From contig CM070633.1 in NCBI GenBank assembly GCA_036346255.1, positions 39,137,692-39,201,691 on the forward strand: a stretch of 64,000 nt of DNA, written 5' to 3'. The position numbers and the translations under genes were made by a program. Source of the stretch: Ampelocalamus luodianensis (Eukaryota > Streptophyta > Magnoliopsida > Poales > Poaceae). Positions 44,461 to 56,560 of this stretch are shown here, piece after piece; position 1 is the first letter of the stretch, and each line of letters begins with the position of its first letter. The notes beneath the pieces are model-generated. The model ran no database searches. It saw only the letters and a list, made by a program, of their open reading frames with translations, and was not told the origin of the DNA.

Positions 44461-46000
44461 AAAGGTTCTAAACCCTAGCCTAACCTAGCCTCAAATTGCT
44501 TCCGCTATCTGCTGCCCCCGGGAGGAGCAATCTCCGCTCCCCGGGGCGGCCCCATTAGTTGTAGTGTTTTCTCTGGCTGCTCTCCTTGGCATCGACAGCA
44601 TCCCCCGCAATGGCGCCAAGCATCCTTCCCGACGCTCGAAGCCGCATCTTTCTGTTGCCTGGAGGTTGTCCTTGAAGATCCGAAGTCATCGATCCGGAGT
44701 CCAGAGTCATCGATTCGAAGTCATTGTCCTTGAAGATCCGAAGTCATCGATCCTTGATCTGGCCCGACAACGACAAGCCAGTAGCCGCGCCACCTCGATC
44801 GGCGACAGCGGCGGCGAAGTCACACCACTGCTGCCTTCCTCCCGCAGCGACAAGGCGGGCGCATCGCCGGCGGGCGCGAACCCGCCCGGCCGCGCGCTCG
44901 GCGCGCCCGCTCCTCCTTGTTTGGGGCGCCCTCGACGTCGAGATCCACACTGGATCAGGTCGTCGCCGCCCTTCCCGAGGCTTGCTGCCACGCCTGCGCC
45001 GCCGCCAGGAGAGGTTCCGTGCCGCCTACGAACACGCCCCCATGTCCGGGTGGGACGACGGCGCGTGCACGCCCGGCACCGGGCGCGTCGTCGAGAGCTG
45101 CTGCTCCCGTGGCTCCGCCTCTCTGGCTCCATCCCAGCGTCCCTCTCCCGCATCTCCATCTTCTCTCATTGGTTGGCTTCTTCTCGCCTTGGCGTCATCG
45201 ATCGGCCTTGTTGCATTTTTGGCTTGGAGAGAGAGAGAGAGAAACGGAGGATGGGAGGAGTCCTGGTAGGATGGGAGGAGTTGTCTTGCTACTTTCTATG
45301 TACTGTCTTCGTATCAAGGTGGAAGGAACAGCAGTGTTGGGATGTCGCGAGAGCAGAGGTGTTGGGGTGTGCTTGCTATGTCTTTGTTAGTTCTTTGGAT
45401 TCGGCCGTGCTTGCATCCGAAGTGTGCTACTATTTGAGCCAATTTGGTGTAGGCTCTTGGCGGCTCCTTCTTTGGGCTTTGCTCCTGCATCTGTCTTTGC
45501 TCTGTCGGTGGAGATTGAGTGCATTCTTTGCTGCTAATCTTGCTAGTTATCCTTAGGTTTTCATGCTTTGTGTTGTTTATTCCATTGCGTCCATTCAAAT
45601 CCGTACCACTCTATCGTTGAGTTCGTCTAAGTCATGCGAGTCCACAAATTTATTGTCAGTCATAGAAGCATAGGAATTGCCTTATGCATGGCCGCAACTA
45701 CCGCTCCCACTCTTCTTTCTGAGCCGTGTGCAGATCGTAGAAGTCATTATGATGCCGCCGCTTTCTTAGCCGCCGCCCTGAGCTTTTAAGGCCGTCGCGC
45801 TTCTTCTACGTCGCCGCTGTCTTGGGCTTCGATCTGCGCTGTCATGCTTCCACCTATTCTTATACGACTTGATTTGACAGCTCTGTCTATTCATGTCGGT
45901 TTCATCTTCTTCGTCGTGTTGCCGCGGTCGACTTTCTCAGCCCCTGCACCTTGTGCTTTATGGCATGTTGCATGACCCTGGATTTGAGGAGATCTTTTGA
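44461..46000 (+). mobile_element. Truncated Copia interior (leader and gag region)
   Basis: GC-rich leader with a 62-bp direct repeat around CTTGAAGATCCGAAGTCATC (44669-44752), then decayed sequence. The 330-codon open frame from 44564 is arginine- and proline-rich and changes character midway. It is probably not a protein. A faint gag/protease-like stretch (RRSHYDAAAFLAAAL) lies near 45735-45790. No integrase or polymerase follows, so the element ends by about 46000. Confidence 0.5.
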
Positions 46001-46443
46001 TACTCGACATATTTTTTGAAAGCTGCATGACAATCCTATCTAAGACGAAGACATATGACATTGTAGCACCTAGCCTTTACTAGGTAGAAAAGGGTGAGGG
46101 AATGGAATCCGTAGTGATAGAACGTATCCAACGAACAGGGATGCCAGATTAGGGGTGTGCACGTTACACCGAAGCGAAAAAACAATATTAAAAAAACTAA
46201 ACTATATTTATCAAAAATATTATATTTATTAAATCGTATTTACCGAAAATATCTAGCCATACACTAGATGGTTGAAAAAAAAAGGAAAAGGAAAAGAACC
46301 GTAAAAGGCTTCAGCCGTTTTGGGGGCAAGTTCGCACGCCAATCGACTCCATTTGGTGCGCTACCAAGAAGAGGAAAAGGTTAGCAGCAACCGGAGCCAA
46401 TGGATGATTGGAATAGAATAGTTTGCCGGTGATTGGATTGGAT
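46001..46443. other. No gene seen
   Basis: AT-rich sequence up to the MULE target site. Confidence 0.5.
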
Positions 46444-46453
46444 ATTGATCGGA

Positions 46454-49400
46454 GATTTTTTTTTAAATAATATTATTTTGAAAGAAAATTCAAATAATAA
46501 ATAGTCGATTTTTTTTCAAAAATAGGATATTGTTGCCATTTGAAATGACAAAATTATCTTGTTGCCATTCCAACTAGCTACAGTAGCCTAGAACAGTGCA
46601 AAGAGGGTCATATCATCACTTGGACTGGCAACATAGCCATGTTGCCATTCCAACTAGCGATAGGACTCTGTCGTCATTTTAACTGGCGACAGGGATCCAG
46701 AGGTAAAATTTTTAATATTAAAATTTAGAAAAATCATTATTTCAAATGGCGATAGGGATCCTGTAAGTCCATGTCGCCATTCCAAATGGCGACACAATCT
46801 ACCCTATAAAAGACACCAAAATTCTAGCATAACTTACTTTTATTAAAAAAAAACAGAGAGGGGAGGGAAGGGACAGGAGTAGAGAGGAGTAAAGGGAAAG
46901 AGAGAAGCTAACGAAGCGCTGTCTGTTCGATCGTCCACATTTTACGTAATTTTTTTTAACTGAATGGATTACATAGTTTTAGATGTACGGTAGTGTAGTA
47001 TGTTGTACATAATTCTTTTTGGTGGGTAGTTTAGTTTTAAATACGTGGTTAATCGTGGAAATCTTATTTACGGTGTAGTACGTCAAATATGTCGGACGAC
47101 ACCAATTTCAAAATTTACTACGGTCAGGGGACTATTCTGGAGAGTCCCGAAGGGATTGATTTGTGTTATTTTCAATTGGCAACGGTGACCCTAACAAGAC
47201 CAGAGTAGCATACATGGGGCGCTGTGATGTGGTGGTTGTTCCACACATTCGATTTAGACCATGCTATGTATGATCTGAGATTGAGTTGTCTTGCTAACCG
47301 AGCACCATAGGGCACATATCGGGAGTTAGTGCAACTCAAGGGAACAAGATCATGACAGCCATATGTACGCAGGGCGAGAGAGGAACGGTGGGATTTGGTC
47401 CTTCTGGCCTAGGTATATGCCAAGCCCACTCCTGCATCGACGGTTGAATAAGACGGGGTGATGATGCCAAAGAGAAAGTTAGGGACTCCAACCACAGCGT
47501 GACGCACAAATGGCCCAAGGCCCGGGAGTACCTGATATTGTCGATGAAGATTGTGTGGAAGGAGCTCCTTCAATCAGGCAAGCTAGTGGGGTTGCTGACG
47601 AGGGTGAGGAGATGGAAGCCCTAGTACAAAGGATGGATCTCAAAGACCAGAACTACCAGGCATTGTCAGAAGATGAAGGAGCCGACAATGAGGATGCTTT
47701 GGAATAGTAGGCGGTTCAATCCGAGTGAAACACATACCGGTTCGACAACCTCATCGTTAACGAAAGCTCCCGTGTGCCGTGGGAGTATAACCAGAGCGAG
47801 GTAAGGCAAGGAGTCATGTACAAATGCAAGGAGGCCGTGTAGGAGACGGTCAAATTCTGGGTCTTGTTGGTGCGACGTACATTCACAGTCGTCAAATCTA
47901 ACCCAAGATGCTATGATGTGAAGTGCGACATAGAGGGATGCCCTTATGAGTGCACATATTTCAGCCTAAGTGAGACACCTACTGAAAATGCTCTATAGTG
48001 GTCCCTCACAAATGTGTCTTCTTTGAGTCGATCTGATCCCACAAGATCATGTCGTGAGCTTCATTGCGAACATCATGTACAGTGAAAACCGTGGATAATC
48101 TAAATTTTGAGCAACAATCCATCATTCGGGTGATTAAGGCAAGATTCTAGTACAGAATCAACTATACCAAGGCGTGGAGGGCAAAACAGAAAGTATTGGA
48201 ATCAAGGTTCGGCAGGTTCGAGGACTCCTACCACAACCTGCCCGGCCAACTCTGGGTCAGACATGACTGGAATCCCGGTAGTCATGTCACTATTGAAGAT
48301 TCCACACATCCGAAGTGGGGCAATAAGAGGGTACTGAAGCGAGCATTCTTCGCCTTTAGTCCATGCATCAATGCATTCCGGCACTGCCTCCAAATCTTGT
48401 GCGTGGATGGCACATTCCTGACTGGAAAATACAAGGGCCAGAAACTGACTGCAATAGCGACAGACGGGAACAATCAGGTTTTTCACATGGCATTCGCATT
48501 AGTTGAAAGCGAGAACACGGATAGCTAGTTGTGGTTCCAGAGGAATTTGAGGAATTCGGTTGTATATGGCTGTTCTAACGTATGCGTTATACATGATCGG
48601 CATGTCGGCCTGCTGAGTACAATAACTCAACTACAATAAGGAGACAACGAACCACTTTCATGGGTGGATCTATAGAGCAGGTGGTGCATAAGGCACTTGG
48701 GTGCAAACTTATCTGTGCCTCAGACATTGATACGCTAAAGGGAGGCAATGAAAAAGGCCGCTACAAGCGCTGACTAGGCCCCCGAAGCATTGCTAGAGTT
48801 ACCCAAATATGGTCTTGGTGTGACGAGGAAGATGGGGGTGCAAGTGAAATGCTTCTCGGCCTGAATTAAGCACGAGCATAAGGAGAAGTGGTCACTGCTA
48901 CATGGCAGGTGCAGGTCATGACAACTAATCTAGCTGAGGTGTACAATTGGGTCATGCATAACACCAGGTGCCTCTCTTTGGTTGGTATTGTAGAGGCAAT
49001 TCTCTGCGGTACCACAAATTACTTTGTTGACAGAAGTAACAGTGTGTCACTCTCCATGGCGAATGACATAATACTGTACTCCATCATAATGACCAAATAC
49101 ATAGAGGAGAAGAGCAAAAAGGGTGAGATACACCGGACATTCAAGATGGATACAAGGGAGCTTTGCTTCGAGATACTGCACAGGGATAAATGATGCAGCG
49201 GGATGAATTGTGGGAGAATCACCCACGAGTGCACGCTATGCCGCGTTAGTTGCGTATGCACTGGCAACAAGCCTCTTCTTTTGCATAGGCTCTGCTCACA
49301 TGTCATGGCCCCATGTTCGACGGTGGCGCAGTATCCCGGGCAGTACCTCTCAGATTATTTCAACAAAGAAGAGATGATGCAAACCTAGAGTGCAGAGTTG

Positions 49401-50298
49401 TATAGTTACAACATGGTTAGCCATTTCATTGGCCATCCGACCTGAGAGCAACTTATCTGTGCCGCAGACATTGATATGCTGAAAGGAAAGGTTGGCCGAC
49501 GGCAGGTACGACGTATTAGGAACGATATGGACGAAGGAGAAGCCGAACATCGTGCGAAGAAGTGCTGCATTTGCAGAGAGTCTAAGCATACCTTTAAGAA
49601 ATACCTTACAAGAAATGCACAGGATGAAGGAGACATTGACAGTCCGGGTGGCGTCGCGGGACCTTATCTGACCGCCCCACTCGAGGGGTCGACATGGCGG
49701 ATGTTGAGATCACGGTCATGAGAAAAGTTCGTCTTGTTGAAATATGTGGTGCTCAATGTTTTGTAATATCATTGTGATTTGTCGAAAAACTAGGTGATGA
49801 TGTTGTGTTGAATGTTTTGTAATATCATTGTGATTTGTCGACAAAATATGTGATAACGTGGTGCTGAATGTTCTATAATATCATTGCGATTTGGTGACAA
49901 AATATACGAGGACGTTGTGCTGAATGTTCTGTAATATCATTATGATTTATCGACAAATTATGTGATGACGTTGTGCTAAATGTTTTATAATATCATTATG
50001 ATTTGACCACAAAACATGTGATCCGAAATAGACAATAAAAAAACATATGAAGGTTCTTGTCGCCATTCCAATTGGCGACAGGGTTCTGTCGCCAGTTGGA
50101 ATGGTGATATGGACATGTAACCGGTCCACGTGGCGACATAACACTCTCTGCACTATTTTTGGCTACTGTCACTGATTGGAACGACAACGAGACAATTTCG
50201 TCATTTGAAATAGCGAAAGTAGCCTATTTTGTAAAAAAAAAAAAAACTGATTATTTATTTTTGAATTTTTTTTAAAATAATATTTTTTTAAAAAAATC
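46454..50298 (+). mobile_element. MULE copy 2, both ends present
   Basis: ATTGATCGGA flanks the element at 46444-46453 and 50299-50308, a Mutator-type target duplication of 9-10 bp. The ends GATTTTTTTTTAAATAATATT and the inverse of AATATTTTTTTAAAAAAATC are long inverted repeats. They are followed by subterminal TTGCCATTTGAAATGAC-like units. TATAAAAG at 46805-46812 is a likely promoter. The transposase frame is broken but less so than in copy 1. Confidence 0.85.
47089..49720 (+). pseudogene. MULE (MURA-type) transposase, decayed
   Basis: ATG at 47089 opens MSDDTNFKIYYGQGTILESP, typical of the N-terminus of grass MURA-like proteins. A zinc/WRKY-like fold segment lies near 47905. 48196-48528 holds FGRFEDSYHNLPGQL and CVDGTFLTGKYKGQKL, the first catalytic aspartate region (near 48406) of the DDE nuclease, then MAFALVESENTDS. 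The SWIM zinc finger is CTLCRVSCVCTG with CSHVM (49230-49305). A C-terminal knuckle-like CCICRESKHTFKKYL follows near 49565. At least eight stops or shifts interrupt it. A deletion near 48730 removes part of the central region relative to copy 1. Confidence 0.8.
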
Positions 50299-50750
50299 AT
50301 TGATCGGAGAGACTTGGATTGGATCCGATGGAATATTTTACTACTACCTCCGGATTAGTTTACTTGACGTCCTATGGCACATGAAGAGCTAGGTAGCTAT
50401 GCACGAACCGGTCGGAAACGTCAAATACAAAAAAAAAAAAAGGAGGTAGTACTATCTTCTGTTGGGTTTTAAGTTGGATTTAGCTGAAAGCAAGCAGACT
50501 TTTATGGGGATTCCGTCCCCATCGAGCCATCGGCATCGACGTGTACGTGACAACCATCTGCTTGCCTGGTAGCTAGGTTAGGTTGAGCTAGGCTCATGGG
50601 GGGAGCTGAAAGTTGACGTCTAGTTCTAAACAAAAGCATTTCGATCCTACTTCAGTGGGATACACATGAACTCCTGTAATGAGTTGACAAATTCTTCTAG
50701 TACCCACTTAGAATACGATAATATTTTCGATTCCTGAGATGATTAAAAAT
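50299..50750 (+). repeat. Right flank duplicated with 31318-31640
   Basis: Same sequence order as the flank of copy 1. It differs by the Stowaway insertion (50344-50449) and an extra segment of about 55 bp near 50556-50610. Confidence 0.8.
50344..50449. mobile_element. Stowaway-type MITE, 106 bp, with matched empty site
   Basis: The ends CTACCTCCGG and GGAGGTAG with TA on both sides (50342-50343 and 50450-50451) are the Tc1/mariner Stowaway pattern. The duplicated flank at about 31358 reads GCTACTATCTTC with no insertion, which is the exact pre-insertion site. Confidence 0.85.
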
Positions 50751-50925
50751 GTTCTAAATGAAATTCTTGAAAAGTTCCCATTAAATTTTTGCATTCCAAA
50801 CATACCCCTAGATAGATGCAGGATAACAGGATGAGTCGATTTCCTTTCCTTTTAAAAAAAAATCAAGTGGTGTGGCACAGGAATCATGTAGTGACGACGC
50901 TAGCCTTTCACTCTATGTCAGAAAA

Positions 50926-51098
50926 AACAGGAAAAGGTCCATTTTTAAACCCTGAACTCTAGCATCGGTTTGTTTTTCAACCATGAGCTCTTAAACTGTT
51001 CAAATTAGAACCTCAAACTAATAAAACTATCCAATTTACTACCTTTGACCCAAACCAAAACCAGGATGATTTTATCTAATATAGCACCGATGCGTCCA
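50926..51098. repeat. Dispersed repeat, inverted copy at 58507-58690
   Basis: AGGTCCATTTTTAAACCCTG, ACCATGAGCTCTTAAACT and GGCACCGATG-like words occur here and in reverse order on the opposite strand at 58507-58690. It is probably a MITE family member. Confidence 0.65.
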
Positions 51099-51157
51099 TT
51101 TTCCGCCGACATAATATCACCATATTTTACCAACTCATCAGCGCATAGTCGTCCTCT

Positions 51158-51205
<48 letters not shown>

Positions 51206-51427
51206 CTATTGGCCATGGAAAGGGCTCGCCTAAGCTAGTCATCGGTGGCGCGACGAGGACTAAAATGAGATGCCACGGCAAATGTTGCTGCTACACGTGC
51301 TTTATCACACCTCCATTGCATCGACGTCCTCCTCGGATTTGGCGCAATGGTGGAGAGGACCTAACAGACCAGCGGCCGTCCCGAGCTCCTCACTCAAACG
51401 ATGATCGTCTCAAATCGATGAGGGTCA
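51099..51427. other. No gene seen; contains (GA)n
   Basis: Flank of the Copia element with a (GA)n microsatellite at 51161-51203. Confidence 0.6.
51161..51203 (+). repeat. (GA)n microsatellite
   Basis: About 21 GA units, uninterrupted. Confidence 0.95.
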
Positions 51428-51821
51428 CATTACATTTGGACTCTTGCTCTTGGTGATAGCAAGATCCTTACTCTCATGGAGAGGATGACACTTGGAGATG
51501 GGGCAAATTTTTCTTGGTTTATTTCTCACACAATGTCATACCAACTGAGGGTTGGGTATACATATTTATAAGTGCTACTCGTAAGCATATACCAAGATGC
51601 TAGTCCGAGATGCTAACAACTTTATCCTAGATGCTAGTCTAAGATGCTAACAACATGTCCTAGATCTCGTGTCCTCTAAGATGCTAACAACTTTGTCTAG
51701 ATCTTTGGTCAAGATCTTGTCCTAAGATGCTAACAACCAGTCAAGGATGCTTGTCCTTTACAAAGCAAAAGCCGACACAAAAAGCGACCTGACGTAAAGC
51801 CGACACGAGACTTATCCATCA
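51428..51821 (-). repeat. 3' LTR of the minus-strand Copia element
   Basis: 394 bp. It contains three or four internal CTAAGATGCTAACAAC-type units, and differs from the other LTR by several small gaps. Confidence 0.85.
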
Positions 51822-52140
51822 TTCTCCCCTAAGTCTTGTGTGTCTCCTTGTGAGAATCTGAGCCATCCGATCTGGCGCGAAACTCCGGAACTTGATCCGC
51901 CCAGAGACTTGGTCGGGAAGTCGGCAAGTCGGTCTTGGGTGTTGATGTGGTTGGCCCGGATACTCCCTTCATCCAGGCAGCTTCTGATGAAGTGATACCT
52001 CACCCGGATGTGCTTGCTGCGCTCATGGAAGACAGGGTTCTTCGCCAAGGCCAAGGCGGACTTGCTGTCCACCCTGAGCTCCACTACCTCCGCGTCTCTG
52101 TCAGGAGATCGCCAAGCAGCCGTGCCAGCCACAGAGCCTG
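51822..52140 (-). pseudogene. Copia RNase H, C-terminal part
   Basis: On the reverse strand VELRVDSKSALALAKNPVFH, SKHIRVRYHFIRSCLDEGSI and INTQDRLADF-TKSL form the end of a Copia RNase H. The frame is open except for the last part, which is scrambled before the stop. Confidence 0.85.
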
Positions 52141-53500
52141 AGTAGAAGCGGTAGTGGCTGCAATGTACTCTGCTTCGCAGCTAGACAAAGCCACTACCTG
52201 CTGCTTGACCGACTGCCAGCTGATCGGACACTTGCCGAGGAAGAACAGCGTCCCGCTAGTGCTCTTGCTCGTGTCGATGTCGCCGGCGTGGTCGCTGTCG
52301 CTGTGCGATGAAGCGCGCGCGGGCACCTTGGGTAAGCCGTGGTCGGAGGTGCCCGCGACGTGGCGAAGATCCTTTTCATGGCCTGCTGGTGTTCCGTCGT
52401 CGGTCGCTGCATGAACCGGCTGACGTAGCCGACGGCGAACGCCAAGTCCGATCGGTCACGTGTGGACAAGGTAGCGAAGGCTGCCCATAATGCGCGATCA
52501 TGCGTTGCGTCCACCTCCTCCGCCGTACTCTCGACTCGCCGGCCTTTCCTCCATAGGAGTGTGGGCTGGGTTGCGATCGGTGAGCTCGCCAGACTTCGAC
52601 GATGCGCTTGGCGTGGCGGTGCAGCGAAGGAGATCTGGAGCTGTCCTAGTGGACCTCGATCCCGGTAGAAGGAGAGGAGCCCCAAGTCGCTCATCCGGAA
52701 GGCGGTCTTCATCTCGCCTTGAACGCCGACCTCGGCCTCCTTGGGCGGTGATCACCAAATCGTCGGCGTGACGCCCACCAGCCAGCGTTGCTGCGCCTTG
52801 CCCGCCGGTAGACCGCGACCTCGTGTGCGCTCTGCTGGAACCCCATTTGCGAGAAGGGTGGAGTCGACTTAGCGTTCGGGCTCGTGGTGCTGCCGCCGCA
52901 GCCGTGGGGGCGCTGCGCGCAGCGGAGGACCTTGCCCTCCTTGCCGGGATGGCGAATCCCGCCGATCGAGCGTAGACCTCCTCCTTCAAGTCGCCGTTGA
53001 GGAAGGCGGACTTGGCGTCCATGTGATGGGCGCGCCAACCCTCTGGGTGCAAGTGCGAGGAGAAGCGAGCGGACTCCATGCGCGCGGGAGGCGCGGCGTC
53101 GTCGAAGTTGACCCCTCTGCCGCATGAATCCTCGTGCCACCAAGCGAGCCTTGTGCTTGAGCGATGGCGCGGCGGCCATCCCTCTTTAGCGAACACCCAC
53201 TTAAGGGTGATCGCGCGGTGACCGCGGGAAGATCCGCCACTCCCACGTCGGTTCCGCTCGGCGGCGTCCATCTCTCGCTTCATCGCGACACGCCACGCGC
53301 GTCTCCCTCGCCTCGGCGAAGGCGGGGCTCGCCGCCGTCGCCGCCAAAATGCACTCCGCCTCGAAATGCGTCTTCGCGCCGGTCGAGGCGGGCGATTCGC
53401 CGAGATGTTGTCCATGGTACGGTAGCGAAGAGGCTCGCCGTCGTGGTAGCGTCGGCGCGATCCTCGTCCCCGGGACAGCGGAGTAGCGAACTCCACCGTC
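52084..53500 (-). pseudogene. Copia reverse transcriptase and RNase H start
   Basis: Pieces in three reverse frames: GHRAITLKWVF near 53210-53245, KHKARLVARGF near 53160, HHMDAKSAFLNGDLKEEVYA near 52990-53050, MGFQQSAHE near 52840, SDLGLLSFY near 52670-52700, GYVSRFMQRPTTEHQQAMKR near 52380-52440 and DTSKSTSGTLFFLGKCPISW near 52220-52280. The YVDD box is destroyed near 52770. Order and spacing are right, and the frame changes every 50-150 bases. Confidence 0.8.
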
Positions 53501-54960
53501 GCGCCGCCGTCGTGGACCGGCCGTTAGGGCCGATCCGGTGGTGTGGCGCGGTGCGGAGAAGTGGTGAGCGGTCGCGGAAGATGGTGGAGCACTCGCGGGC
53601 CGGTGGCGAGCAAGGTGTCGAGGTGGGCGAGCCGCTGGCTCCCGACTCTCTCGAAGAGGCGTGGTCGACAACGAAGTCCACGAGTCGGTCGAACCGCCGC
53701 CCACCGCTTGTCCCGTCGGCCTGCCGCCGTCGAACACAACGTCACGCGAGATGCGGGCGCGTTGTGTGACGGTCGAGATGCGGTAGGCCTCGAGCCCTCC
53801 GCGTGGCCGATGAACACTCGGTGCTCACGCCGTCGAGCTTGCCGATGTGGCCAAGCTCCTTGGCGAACGCGAGGCGAAGACCCGCAAGTGGAGACCGCCG
53901 GCTTGCGCCCATGCCAAGCCTCGTGCGGCGTCCTGCGTCGGCGCCTTAGTAGGCGGCGGTTGAGGATGTAGGCGGGCGTCACCACCGCCCCTCGAAGGCG
54001 GTGGCATCCCCTACTTGGGAGGGCCCGAGCCATCCCCACAACCGTGCGGTTGCGCCGCTCGGCGGCGCCGCTCTGCTGCGGGCATGCGGCGCGGAGTAGT
54101 GGCGCTGAATGCCCTCATCATTGTGATGACGACGGTCACCGCCGTGGTCGCTGCCGTTGTTCTGCATCTTGCGCGTACGTGCGGCTGCGGCGCACTCGCC
54201 TCCGCGATAGCCTCGTGCTTTGATGGCGTCGCGACCTCTCCCTTGCCGCCGAGGACCATCACCCACATGTAGCGGAGAGGTCGTCGGCGAGTAGCGAAGT
54301 AGCGTCATCCTCCGGTGTGGCGGTGTCACCGGCCACACAAGTCCCGCACGAACTCGAGCCTCTCCTTGGCTCGGAAACTCGCCTGGCGGGAAGGGAGTTG
54401 CCTGCGCCGTCAACACGCAGACGTCGCGAGCTGCTCCACATGGTCAAGGCACGGCAGCCTCGCACCATCTCGTGGCACCGAGCCGCAGGGCCTCGAAGTG
54501 AAGGTGCCCAGCGCTCGTGCCATCGCCACGCCTCGTCGTCGACGGACGCGAGACAGAGGGGTTGTGCCACACGCGCGTGAAGGATGTAAGTCGATTTCGC
54601 CTCACAGTTACCTTGGCAAGAAGGCGATGGCGAAGATCCCAAATCCGCGGCACCGTGCTCGATCACGACACGCCGAGCCGTTCTCATCGGTATCCCAGGC
54701 GATGATGGAGTTCGTAGATCCGGGATGTAGTAGGCGCGGTGAGCGACTGCGCTCACGGTACACGGCCGTGAAGATGACGGAGCCGACACCCTTGATTTCC
54801 ACGCCGAGGTGTCCCCAAACTTGCGGAGCCTCGGGCCAGAGTCAAGCTCGGAGAAGAACTTTCGCCGCCGATCATGTGGTGGGTGGCGCCGGTGTCGAGC
54901 ACCACTGCCGGTCTTGTTGTTGTCGGGCCGTCGCCAGAGAGGCGTGTGCTTTGGCTCGTC
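53500..54960 (-). pseudogene. Copia protease and integrase
   Basis: DTGATHHM near 54870-54893 is the protease active site. WRWHER near 54540-54565 begins the pre-integrase part. LDSGPRLRKFGDTSA near 54820-54850 and MWVMVLGGKG near 54240-54268 are further landmarks. EGIQRHYSAPH near 54080-54115 and YILNR near 53960 mark the integrase C-terminal half, and AWHGRKPAV near 53900 the linker. All are in different frames. No intact catalytic set is left. Confidence 0.7.
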
Positions 54961-55299
54961 AAGGTGGAGAGAGCCGCTGCGGCGGTGCGGCGAGGTAGTT
55001 CGATGCTCGCATGAGCAATGAGCGAGCCGCTGCTCCTCCTCCTCCGCGCTGCGCGATGTGGGCTGGCGTGTCGTGGTGCGCCGACAATCCACGCCCAATG
55101 ACCAAGCTTGCCGCAGCTTGTGGCAAGAGTCGTCTCGTCTGGCTTTTGCATGCCGCCGCGCCGCCTGGCGCCTCTGCGAGCATCACCCTCGCGCGTCCTC
55201 GCGTCGGCACGGCGCTTTGCGCACCTTGCGCGCTTGCGTGCTGCGCGCACTGTCGGGAAGAGGACTCCCCCTTCTCCCTGTCACCTTGGCAAGCATCCC

Positions 55300-55830
55300 A
55301 CTGCTCCCGAGTGAGAAGGAGCTTCCCGCCAATGGTGACGGGTCGAAAGACAGCGTGGCTCATCGCGCCCCAACGACCTTGAGGCGACCGCGCCTCCTCG
55401 ATCGACATCGTGGAGAGGTCCAGCAGAGACTGGATCGAGCGAGCCATCTACTTGTACTTCTCGGGGACGCAGCGAAAGAGCTTCTCAATAGCTCTCTCAT
55501 CACTGTAGGTGTCGTCGCCAAACTGCACCAGCTTCTGCAACAGAGTGTTGAGACGGAGAGCAAAGTCATCGACGTCCTCACCTGGCTTGAAGGCCAGGTT
55601 CTCCCACTCCGTGCGAAGTGCCTGCAGTGTGGACTTGCGGGCGCGGTCGCTGCCGATGCGTGCCGCAGCGATGGCGTCCCAAGCCTCCTTGGCAATCCGC
55701 TTGTTGGTAGCGAAGCGCATCTCGGCGGGGCTGCGGCGATGAGAGCATCCAGCGCCCGTCGATCCTGGTTGTAGTCGACGTCGCCGTACCGGACTGCATC
55801 CCACATATGCTGCACCTAGAGCTTTACCCT
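55300..55830 (-). pseudogene. Copia gag (UBN2-type capsid)
   Basis: The reverse strand reads MWDAVRYGDVDYNQDRRALD near 55750-55810, then KRIAKEAWDAIAAARIGSDR, TEWENLAFKPGEDVDDFALR, LLQKLVQFGDDTYSDERAIE and FRCVPEKYK down to 55448. SLLDLSTMSIEEA follows after a stop. It is the best-preserved part of this element and would form the capsid. Confidence 0.85.
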
Positions 55831-56560
55831 CATCACCGCAGCCCACTCGACGTAGTTGGACTTGGTGAGGGTAGGCCACCGCCGCGGGCCGCGTCCACGA
55901 CGGCGGCCTAGTACTCGTGGTGACCACGGTGCGAACCGGGAGAGAGCCGCGTTACTGTGAAGGCCGCTCTCGCCGACCCGCACGTCGCCGCCGCCGTCGT
56001 GCACGCTCAGAGGCGCCGCGGCGCGTCGCGCCGTTCTGGCTGCCGCCGCGCTCGTGGCGTCTTGCGGTTGCCCATGCGCCGCTTCGCCCTCATCTCGCCT
56101 CCTCTCCAGCTCAAGGTCGCGTCGGCGTATCATCGCCAGAAATGGAGCTCTGTTGCCGCCGCATGAACCTCGACCTCTGCTGCGCACGCCGCCGTGCTGC
56201 CGCCGCCGCCGCTTCCACCTCCGCCACGGCGGCCCGGCCCACCGCCGCCCGGCCTCGATGCCCTTCCGCCGCTGCGGCGGTCTCTGCCGCCGCTTCGCTG
56301 CGTCTTCTGCTGCGCGAAGCTCGGCCGTCTGGCGACGCCGCATGCTCGGCGGCCGTGGCGAGGCGCCTATCGCGGACATGGCGCGCTCGGGGTGTTGCGT
56401 GGAGAGAAGGCTGCTGTGACGCTCTTGTCCGTCTCGGAGAGGAGTGAGCGTGGGCGACCGAGCTAGCTGCTTTGCTCTGGGGTGAAATTGCTGCGAGGCC
56501 GAGAAGGAGGAGATGAGCAGGAGATGCTCGGGCTACAGGATAGTATAGCTCTGATACTAC

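Noticed and set aside
44564..45556. 330-codon open frame on the plus strand
   Set aside because: It lies in the GC-rich leader of a truncated Copia element, is overlapped by long frames on both strands, and changes composition midway. No family was recognised.
53164..53769. 201-codon plus-strand open frame and other long plus frames in 52-56.5 kb
   Set aside because: Shadows of the GC-rich minus-strand Copia gag-pol.
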